NCBI GenBank assembly: GCA_018063485.1
Contig: JAGPBG010000196.1
Location: 1 to 5,119, forward strand
Origin: Cypionkella sp.
GTDB lineage: Bacteria > Pseudomonadota > Alphaproteobacteria > Rhodobacterales > Rhodobacteraceae
Direction of reading: 5' to 3'
DNA: 5,119 nt
Position 1 is the stretch's first letter. Each line of letters opens with the position of its first letter. The position numbers and the translations under genes were made by a program. This document shows, one piece after another, positions 1-4,970 of this stretch. The notes beneath the pieces were generated by a model. The model searched no databases, was not told the origin of the DNA, and was given only the letters and a program-made list of their open reading frames with translations.

Positions 1-449
1 GCATGTGAAGCTCCTGTATCTGGCTGAAGGGACCATCCCTTCGACAAGACCCGAATGAAGCCTGTCGGCTGAGGCTTGCACGGTGGCCCTTCAAGCCGCC
101 GGAAACCCCCGAAGGACCGGGGTGGTGCGGGCAGGGAGCGGTACGCGACCAACACGGCCCGGACCTGAGCGGGGTTGCAAGCCAGAGGCCGAACAGGCTT
201 AGGGGATTGTCAGTCGAAGGGGAGGTGCCTGAGCCGGGATCACGGGAAGCGGCAGGGCAGAACCGCTCAAACGAGCAAACGGCAGTGTCAGGCCCAGGGA
301 GAAAGAACCCGGAAAGAGGGAGGGACCATGTCAACAACTGCGTGCCAAGCTCAAGCGACCGTTCTGTCGATGAGGGTCAAGTGATGGGAGAGGCTCGCCG
401 CGAGGACAAACCGAATGTGGCGCTTTCCGACATAGGTCGAGCGGAGGTT
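1..449 (+). ncRNA. Probable group II intron 5' fragment (truncated)
   Basis: The stretch has no credible long gene but many short complementary arms: GAAGGGA 26-32 with TCCCTTC 36-42; GGCTTG 73-78 with CAAGCC 92-97; ACCCC 105-109 with GGGGT 119-123; AAGCC 179-183 with GGCTT 196-200; GCCTGA 227-232 with TCAGGC 288-293, enclosing GCTC 265-268 with GAGC 273-276. The wording, ending in a purine-rich GGGAGGGACC before an ATG at about 328, resembles the leader and domain I of bacterial group II introns upstream of their reverse transcriptase; this is recognition from memory, not an alignment. No GTGYG 5' end is certain: a GTGAAG lies at 5-10 and the true boundary may be outside the window. No reverse transcriptase and no domain V hairpin (AGCCGT...ACGGTT type) follow, so the element would be a dead remnant cut at about 449. 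It could instead be another structured RNA or a degenerate mobile element. Confidence 0.5.
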
Positions 450-452
450 TAG
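384..452 (+). pseudogene. Possible 5' remnant of an intron-encoded protein
   Basis: An ATG at 384 is preceded by GAGGG at 372-376 with seven bases of spacing, a good ribosome binding site. The frame gives about 22 residues beginning MGEARREDKPNVALSD and ends at TAG 450-452. Its position, after roughly 380 bases of structured leader, is where group II introns usually begin their maturase/reverse transcriptase. The frame stops before any reverse transcriptase motif could appear, and none is found in the next 250 bases in any plus frame. If the intron reading is right, this is the broken N-terminus left by a deletion or recombination near 450. If not, it is a chance short frame. The frame is open upstream to 207, but that part overlaps the proposed RNA structure and looks non-coding. 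Confidence 0.25.
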
Positions 453-703
453 CCTACTGCGATCTTATGGGCATGATCGTGATGGTTCGGGCGATCCACT
501 ATGCCGACTCCCGATGCTCCGACAGGGTTGCCGGACGGAAGTGCGGTGTTTCGCAGGGAGGTTGATGCCCTGTTCGGCATGACGGCCAGTGCAACAGGTA
601 GACCTACAGGGCGAAGCGCATGGATTGTTCTAAGGTATGAGCCGCCTATAAGGGGCCTTTGCGCAGGGTGACTTGCGGCTGTCGCACTCATCGTCAACCT
701 AAC
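450..703. other. Stretch with no supported gene
   Basis: This 254-base stretch lies between the truncated intron-like segment and the stop of the WGR gene. Two short frames are open: a plus-strand one from ATG 501 to TGA at 671 (56 codons, no ribosome binding site) and a minus-strand one from about 691 to 449 (80 codons, starting 12 bases after the WGR stop). They lie opposite each other and neither shows a known domain. Moderate GC content keeps frames open by chance. No tRNA, terminator with a T run, or repeat was seen. Confidence 0.4.
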
Positions 704-964
704 TCACAGGGCATACCCTTTTCGCTGTTTGGCCCGGGCAAGTTTCATCAATGCGTTTATAGCCCGACCTTCGTCAGGATGTGTCTCGACCATCATCTGA
801 CCACGCGATCCGATCCGACCCCATTCCCGCACAAGGCTCGCTCGGCCGAAAAGATCACTGTGAATGGCAATCCTGTAGTAGCGGCGCATGTTGCGTGCGG
901 GGTCAATCCGTCGCAAATGCAAATGGGTTGGAAAGACTTCGAGTTGAGAACCCATATCGAACAT
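704..964 (-). CDS. Small stand-alone WGR-domain protein
   Basis: The 86-residue product is almost entirely one WGR domain, the nucleic-acid-binding fold named for its Trp-Gly-Arg motif and also found in poly(ADP-ribose) polymerases and MolR-like proteins. The motif itself is visible as SLVREWGRIGS at about residues 43-53. Before it come the family's 'RIDPARNMRRYYRI' strand pair (about residues 19-32) and an 'LFGRA' turn; after it come 'GQMMVETHPDEGRAINALMKL' type strand and helix residues and a basic 'AKQRKGY' tail. There is no signal peptide, membrane segment or catalytic domain, so it is a cytoplasmic, probably DNA- or RNA-binding protein. Small WGR proteins of this size are common on alphaproteobacterial plasmids and islands; their role is not established. 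The ATG at 964 is chosen because AGGA lies seven bases upstream (minus-strand complement of 972-975). A second ATG three codons in is possible. It is transcribed in the same direction as the 1177-1905 gene, 212 bases away, and has its own promoter candidate. Confidence 0.85.
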   Translation of the reverse strand: MFDMGSQLEVFPTHLHLRRIDPARNMRRYYRIAIHSDLFGRASLVREWGRIGSRGQMMVETHPDEGRAINALMKLARAKQRKGYAL

Positions 965-971
965 GTGGTGA

Positions 972-975
972 TCCT
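972..975 (-). promoter_or_regulatory. Ribosome binding site of the WGR gene
   Basis: The minus strand reads AGGA here, seven bases before the ATG at 964. It favours that start over the in-frame ATG three codons further in. Confidence 0.5.
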
Positions 976-988
976 AGCTGACCTCTAT

Positions 989-997
989 ACTATATCA
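989..997 (-). promoter_or_regulatory. Candidate extended -10 promoter for the WGR gene
   Basis: The minus strand reads TGATATAGT, which is an extended -10 element (TGn followed by TATAGT, five of six matches to TATAAT). The hexamer seventeen bases upstream, TGGAAG, is a poor -35 match, as is usual for extended -10 promoters. Transcription would begin about 18-20 bases before the ATG at 964, leaving a short leader that contains the AGGA site. It sits in a locally AT-rich patch. No experiment supports it. Confidence 0.35.
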
Positions 998-1027
998 GGT
1001 AGAGCCACGTGCTTCCATCTTGATCTA

Positions 1028-1041
1028 ACGCTTACGAGCGT
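1028..1041. repeat. Short inverted repeat upstream of the WGR promoter
   Basis: ACGCT (1028-1032) and AGCGT (1037-1041) are perfect complements separated by TACG. It lies just upstream of the candidate WGR promoter. It could be an operator half-site pair or a small hairpin. At five base pairs it may be chance. Confidence 0.4.
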
Positions 1042-1066
1042 GTGTCACCTACTGGACCAAGACGCC

Positions 1067-1086
1067 TTGATCACAGGATTGATCAA
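1067..1086. repeat. Paired TTGATCA repeat, possible operator
   Basis: TTGATCA (1067-1073) and TGATCAA (1080-1086) form a perfect 7-bp inverted repeat with the six-base spacer CAGGAT. Because TGATCA is itself a palindrome, the same copies also form a direct repeat of TTGATCA with a 12-base period (1067 and 1079). A further TTGATC occurs at 1020-1025. The arms resemble the TTGAT...ATCAA half-sites of FNR/CRP-family regulators, but the half-sites are ten bases apart instead of four, so a normal FNR site is not indicated. The block lies between the stop of the 1177-1905 gene and the WGR promoter, where it could regulate the WGR gene. Confidence 0.45.
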
Positions 1087-1176
1087 CAAATTCATCGCTT
1101 GCAAAGAACGGGCGTAAACATGTGCGAAAAGGGGCCCTGAAATCGCCGCCAATCGGCATTAATCAAAGCTGCGCCG

Positions 1177-1905
1177 TCAGCGCGACGGAAATGGCACCAC
1201 GTTTGACGGCTTGGTTTGCGTGCGGAACTCCAGCCCTGCCGCCCAAAGCGGTGCCCTGCGCCACAGCATCTCATCAATGCCGCCACTCCCCGTCCGGATC
1301 ACCAACCCCACCCATTCAAGTGGCATCGCGACTGCGCTGAACAGTCCGCCAGCAGGCCCGCGCCATCCTCCGCCCCAGCCCGGACCATAGAGGAAAGCGG
1401 CAAGCTCTGGCAGTGTGAAGCCATCGTCCGGCATCCGGTTGATTGCGTTCAGCCAAAGCCCCCAGTCGCCAGCTGGCGCCTCACCGACCCGCATGCCTTC
1501 GGCATGGTCGAACCGAAACAAAAACGCCGGAGCAATCTTGGAATAGGCCGCTTCCGGATCACCTGCGAGTGCCATGCCGGGCTTCGTCAGCCGCCAGCCA
1601 CCACCCATTTTTCGCCCAAGCCGCAAAGACGTGAGCAGAACCCGTAGGTATTCCAAGGGCGGAACGTCGTATTCGTTCAAGACCTTGTTGACGCGATAGA
1701 GCTTCTCAGCTGTCCAGTTCGGGAAATCCATCCGCCGCACCACCCAGTCGATGCAGTGCCGGTTCCATGCACCTGACTTGGTCAGCCCGATCTCGCCGTG
1801 TTCAACCTGATAAGCCGCGATCGTTTGAAAGGCACGCACCATCGGTGCACTTGCAGTCACCAAGTCATTGCCGGGTTGTGGTCGAAAGTGAACTGAATTG
1901 GTCAT
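1177..1905 (-). CDS. Hypothetical protein with winged-helix-like segments
   Basis: The product is 242 residues with alphaproteobacterial codon use and no signal peptide or membrane segment. I do not recognise a named family with known function, although the middle part resembles uncharacterised proteins of Rhizobiales and Rhodobacterales accessory DNA. Two features suggest winged-helix folds. Residues about 31-110 start with EHGEIGLTKSGAWNRH, continue through 'KLYRVNKVLNEYDVPPLEYL' and end in a hairpin-like 'GGGWRLTKPGMAL'. Residues about 165-230 begin with 'GFTLPELAAFLYG', contain a glycine-rich turn 'GWGGGWRGPAGG', and end with 'LWRRAPLWAAGLEFR'. This layout, helices then a basic beta hairpin, is typical of DNA-binding or partner-binding winged helices, but is inference. 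The ATG at 1905 is the first in frame, the upstream frame staying open without a start codon to a stop near 2064. No clear Shine-Dalgarno sequence precedes it. A four-codon frame (ATG 1916) ends in a TGA overlapping this ATG. The gene diverges from the methyltransferase gene. Confidence 0.75.
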   Translation of the reverse strand: MTNSVHFRPQPGNDLVTASAPMVRAFQTIAAYQVEHGEIGLTKSGAWNRHCIDWVVRRMDFPNWTAEKLYRVNKVLNEYDVPPLEYLRVLLTSLRLGRKMGGGWRLTKPGMALAGDPEAAYSKIAPAFLFRFDHAEGMRVGEAPAGDWGLWLNAINRMPDDGFTLPELAAFLYGPGWGGGWRGPAGGLFSAVAMPLEWVGLVIRTGSGGIDEMLWRRAPLWAAGLEFRTQTKPSNVVPFPSR

Positions 1906-2062
1906 TGGAGTGCCATATAAATGGGGAACCGCAGGCTGGGTAACTAAAGGGAGCCGAGGTGCCGCTAACCATAGCGAATATGGCCCCGAATTGAAAAGTG
2001 ATGCCGAGTCAAACTCTGTGGCAAAGTTGCTGCGAAGGGGAGTGTTTGTCGTTTGGGGCCGA

Positions 2063-2126
2063 TGCTAGGCATGCCCAATAATCACAAGGATACTTGACCT
2101 TCCACACTGCCCTGACTTGCTAGGCA
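2063..2126. repeat. 9-bp direct repeat TGCTAGGCA, two copies
   Basis: TGCTAGGCA occurs at 2063-2071 and again at 2118-2126, 55 bases apart start to start, about five helical turns. The first copy overlaps the palindrome GGCATGCC. The pair lies upstream of the methyltransferase gene and on the same face of the helix, as looping operators would, but could equally be a chance repeat or a relic duplication. Confidence 0.5.
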
Positions 2127-2285
2127 AAATCTGCTGAAAGGAGCCCCCGGGCAATCTTTGAGGGCCAAACGCAAGTCTCGCAGCTGCGTTTGATCCTATT
2201 GAAAAGCCTGAAAACTTGACGCGGCGCACAGGCCAACCTTGCACCGCAAGCCCACGCGTGTAAGTTGTCTGGAACAGCTTTTTTC

Positions 2286-2288
2286 AGG
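2286..2288 (+). promoter_or_regulatory. Weak ribosome binding site deciding the methyltransferase start
   Basis: AGG within TTCAGGCC lies six bases before ATG 2295. The alternative TTG at 2265 has no purine-rich site before it, so the ATG is preferred. Confidence 0.4.
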
Positions 2289-2294
2289 CCATTC

Positions 2295-4970
2295 ATGAAC
2301 CCTACCGAGATTGCAGACGCCCTTGACCAGATCGCCCGCGCGCCCTTCGACGCGGCCACCTTCGGCTTTAGCTTTGCCGAAGCAACAGACAACGCCGTCG
2401 CCGCCGTTTCCAAGTTGCGCTCGGGTGCTACCAACAAATCCGACCAACCGAACGGCGTTCTGCATGGCACAAGGTTCCACTACGCTCCTGCCCTGCCCGG
2501 CCTGACCGATGTCACCTTGGATGCCCTTCGCACCTCCAAGCGCGGCCTGAAATCCAAACCAGCGATCTTAATCGCCACCGACGGGCTGACCATTGCCGCC
2601 GAGCATCCCAAATCCGGCGATACCCTGCACTGCGACTTTGCTGAACTGGGAACCCAGTTCGCCTTTTTCCTGCCTGCTGCCGGAAAGGACCGCTACAAGG
2701 CGGCCGAAGAAAACCCGGTTGACGTCAAAGCGACCGGAAAGCTGGCCAAACTTTACGATGCCCTGCTGAAAACCAATCCTGATTGGGCCACGCCGAAACG
2801 CCGCCATGACATGAACCTTTTCATGACGCGGCTGATCTTCTGCTTGTTTTCCGAAGATGTTGGCGTCTTCCCAGAAAATCAGTTCAGCCACGCGCTGTTT
2901 TCCTATTCCGGCAACAAGGGCGAACATGCGGCCGATACGTTGATCCACGCCTTCACTGCAATGAACCGGCCAAAGGCGGACCGCGTGGGTTTGCCGGCAT
3001 GGGCCGCTGCGTTTGAATACGTCAATGGCGGGTTGTTTGCAGGTGCCATCACCGCGCCGCGCTTTGACCCCATCGCCTTTCGCTATCTGCGTGATGCCGC
3101 CGATCTGAACTGGAAACTGATCAACCCCGATATCTTCGGGTCGATGATCCAGTCCATCGCCGATGCAAAGGCACGTTCGGAACTGGGGATGCACTACACT
3201 TCCGTCCCCAACATTATGAAGGTGCTGGGGCCGCTGTTTCTGGATGATCTGGACGCCGCGATTGACAAGGTGTGGGATCGCGCGGCGGGGCTGCGGGCGC
3301 AGCTTTTGCGGCTGTCGCAGATCCGGGTGTTCGATCCGGCCTGTGGATCCGGCAACTTTCTGGTCGTAGCTTACCGCTGCCTGCGCGACCGCGAAATCCG
3401 CATCCTGAAACGGCTGGGTGAGCTGGAAGCGAACCCGCAGAACGTCATGTTCTCCTCGGTCAGCCTGAACCAGTTCTACGGGATCGAGCTGACCGACTTT
3501 GCGGCCGAGACAGCCAAGCTCGCGCTGTTCATCGCCGAGTATCAAGCCAATGCCCGCTTTGCCGATGTATTCGGCCGGATGCCCGCCCTGCTGCCCCTGC
3601 GCGACGGCGGCAACATCCATTGCGGCAACTCCTTGCGGCTGGATTGGGATCAGGTCTGCCCACCGCCCGTGGAAGGGGAAGAGGTGTATATCGCCGGGAA
3701 TCCGCCGTTTTTGGGGTCCACCTATCAAAGCGCCGAACAAAAGGCCGATCTGGCCCATGTGTTTTCCGCGCACGTGAAGGCCTTTGCCGCCTTCGACTTT
3801 GTGGCGGCGTGGTTCTTCAAGGCGTCCCGCTATATTCGCGGGCGCAGCGCGCAGGCGGCGCTGGTTTCGACCAATTCCATCTGTCAGGGCCAATCAGTGC
3901 CCGCGTTGTGGCCGCATCTGCTGCAAAACGATCTGGAGATCGGCTTTGCGCATACGTCATTCAAATGGCGGAATAATGCGTCTGAAAATGCGACCGTCAT
4001 GTGTGTGGTGGTCGGCCTCAGGAACGCGTCGAATGTTCCAGCGATGCTAATTGAAGCTGACGTAACGATGAAGGTGTCTTGCATCAACGCATACCTCGTT
4101 CCTGCGGCACAAATCTATATTGAGGGGACTCGGACTGGGCTTTTTGGACTGCCCCCTATGGACTACGGAAACAAGCCAGTTGAGGGTGGTCACCTGCTTC
4201 TCAGCGGTAGTGAACGCGAAGCGATATTGCGCGACGCCCCTACCGCAAACGAATTCATTCGCCCCTTGATGGGCTCAAGTGAAGTGGTCAACGGAACCAG
4301 CCGATACTGTTTCTGGATTTCTGACGATAGACTGGACGAGGCATTGCGTTTTGAAGTCATCAAGGAACGGGTTGGCCGGGTCCAAGAATTTCGTCGCAGG
4401 AGCACTGATCCATACGTTCGCGAGAAGCTGCTTCCCAGATCGCATGCCTTCAAGCAGATATTCGAAGCACAATCCCACACGATTGCAGTGCCAATCCACA
4501 CTGGCGAGACACGGCCATATCTGCCGGTTGCAAGATTTTCTGCCGAAGTCATTTTTTCAAATGCGGCCATGGCGCTCTATGACGCCCCCGAATGGTGCGT
4601 CGCGCTGATCGCCGCGCGTCTGCATCTGGTCTGGATCGCCACGGTGTGCGGCAAGCTGGAAACCCGGTTCCGCTATTCCAACACCCTTGGCTGGAACACC
4701 TTTCCCGTGCCGAAATTCTCGGACGATCAACTGGCGCAACTCTCCGCCTCGGCCCGGCGCATCCTGAAAACCCGCTATCAGCACTACCCCGCCACAATTG
4801 CCGACCTGTATGATCCCGACAAGATGCCCGACGACTTGCGCCACGCCCACCGCGACAACGATGACTTGCTGGAAACCATGTACATCGGCCGCCCCTTCCG
4901 CAACGATACCGAACGGCTGGAAAAGCTGTTCAAGCTGTACGCCATGCGTGTGAAACAGGGTGGCAAATGA
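2295..4970 (+). CDS. MmeI-like DNA N6-adenine methyltransferase lacking nuclease core
   Basis: The 891-residue product transfers a methyl group from S-adenosylmethionine to adenine N6 in a specific DNA sequence. It parallels MmeI (about 919 residues) in order. Residues 1-150 are the N-terminal region. The helical connector includes FMTRLIFCLFSEDVGVF (176-192). Motif X-like GMHYTS is at 298-303, motif I DPACGSGNF at 347-355, an acidic GIELTD at 396-401 and catalytic motif IV NPPF at 469-472. The target-recognition domain includes MDYGNKPVEGG (622-632) and ends with RYSNTLGWNTFPVP near 793-806. A helical tail follows. All methylase motifs are intact. The N-terminal block, where MmeI has its D...ExK nuclease centre, carries instead an unrelated serine/asparagine-rich stretch with no such motif, so DNA cleavage by this protein alone is unlikely. 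ATG 2295 is chosen over the upstream TTG 2265 because related proteins start with an equivalent of MNPTEIADALD and AGG precedes it. Its stop overlaps the next start by ATGA, suggesting an operon. Codon use changes in the specificity segment. A DISARM-type methylase is a less likely alternative. Confidence 0.93.
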   Translation: MNPTEIADALDQIARAPFDAATFGFSFAEATDNAVAAVSKLRSGATNKSDQPNGVLHGTRFHYAPALPGLTDVTLDALRTSKRGLKSKPAILIATDGLTIAAEHPKSGDTLHCDFAELGTQFAFFLPAAGKDRYKAAEENPVDVKATGKLAKLYDALLKTNPDWATPKRRHDMNLFMTRLIFCLFSEDVGVFPENQFSHALFSYSGNKGEHAADTLIHAFTAMNRPKADRVGLPAWAAAFEYVNGGLFAGAITAPRFDPIAFRYLRDAADLNWKLINPDIFGSMIQSIADAKARSELGMHYTSVPNIMKVLGPLFLDDLDAAIDKVWDRAAGLRAQLLRLSQIRVFDPACGSGNFLVVAYRCLRDREIRILKRLGELEANPQNVMFSSVSLNQFYGIELTDFAAETAKLALFIAEYQANARFADVFGRMPALLPLRDGGNIHCGNSLRLDWDQVCPPPVEGEEVYIAGNPPFLGSTYQSAEQKADLAHVFSAHVKAFAAFDFVAAWFFKASRYIRGRSAQAALVSTNSICQGQSVPALWPHLLQNDLEIGFAHTSFKWRNNASENATVMCVVVGLRNASNVPAMLIEADVTMKVSCINAYLVPAAQIYIEGTRTGLFGLPPMDYGNKPVEGGHLLLSGSEREAILRDAPTANEFIRPLMGSSEVVNGTSRYCFWISDDRLDEALRFEVIKERVGRVQEFRRRSTDPYVREKLLPRSHAFKQIFEAQSHTIAVPIHTGETRPYLPVARFSAEVIFSNAAMALYDAPEWCVALIAARLHLVWIATVCGKLETRFRYSNTLGWNTFPVPKFSDDQLAQLSASARRILKTRYQHYPATIADLYDPDKMPDDLRHAHRDNDDLLETMYIGRPFRNDTERLEKLFKLYAMRVKQGGK
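4020..4565 (+). other. Target-recognition segment with foreign-like codon use
   Basis: Within the methyltransferase, codons from about residue 576 to 757 use many A- or T-ending triplets, including CTA, GTA, ATA, AGA, TCA and repeated CCA and GCA. A hand count over about 176 codons gives roughly half ending in G or C, whereas about 80 counted codons after 4566 give nearly four fifths; the part before 4010 looks like the latter. The segment spans most of the specificity domain, starting just after the conserved SFKWRNNASENATV block and ending at the IFSNAA block. This is what a recombined target-recognition cassette would look like. Boundaries are approximate. Confidence 0.6.
4957..4960 (+). 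promoter_or_regulatory. Ribosome binding site of the coupled downstream gene
   Basis: AGGG lies inside the last codons of the methyltransferase gene, six bases before ATG 4967. Together with the ATGA stop/start overlap it supports translational coupling. Confidence 0.45.

Larger units (their letters stand above)
1906..2294. other. Divergent intergenic region with short palindromes
   Basis: This 389-base gap separates the starts of the minus-strand 242-residue gene and the plus-strand methyltransferase gene, so it should hold both promoters. Visible structure: CCATA (1969-1973) with TATGG (1979-1983); GGCCCC (1982-1987) with GGGGCC (2055-2060); the perfect palindrome GGCATGCC (2068-2075); and a 9-bp direct repeat. 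A CTCTGTGGCAAAG string at 2014-2026 resembles IS6-type insertion sequence ends. For the methyltransferase, TTGACC (2094-2099) and TTGACG (2216-2221) are good -35 hexamers, but neither has a convincing -10 at 16-18 bases. No gene was found in either strand. Confidence 0.5.

Noticed and set aside
501..671. Plus-strand 56-codon frame from ATG 501
   Set aside because: No ribosome binding site and no known domain; the second half has unfavourable codons.
449..697. Minus-strand frame of about 80 codons starting 12 bases after the WGR stop
   Set aside because: Tempting because of position and an AGG seven bases before ATG 691, but the product has no recognisable family and low-order composition, and the opposite strand is open as well.
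450..703. Domain V/VI of the group II intron
   Set aside because: No conserved AGCCGT...GAAA...ACGGTT-type hairpin could be found.
1067..1086. FNR-type regulator site
   Set aside because: The TTGAT and ATCAA halves are ten bases apart, not four.
659..1117. Plus-strand open frame of 152 codons
   Set aside because: It overlaps the WGR gene in antisense, has no ribosome binding site, and shows no domain; the minus-strand WGR motif is clear.
1216..1647. Plus-strand frame of 143 codons
   Set aside because: Antisense shadow of the 1177-1905 gene, rich in Pro/His/Arg as such shadows are.
2138..2160. AAAGGAG ribosome-binding-like site
   Set aside because: No useful start follows; the nearest frame, from TTG 2158, ends after eleven codons.
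2216..2221. TTGACG as -35 of a methyltransferase promoter
   Set aside because: The sequence 16-18 bases downstream (CTTGCAC region) does not resemble a -10 element.
2265..2294. TTG start giving ten extra residues to the methyltransferase
   Set aside because: No purine-rich site upstream and the extra residues do not match the family start; ATG 2295 fits better.
2568..3893. Long minus-strand open frame (441 codons) opposite the methyltransferase
   Set aside because: It is the antisense shadow of a high-GC3 gene; the opposite frame carries intact methylase motifs and the minus-strand product shows no domain.
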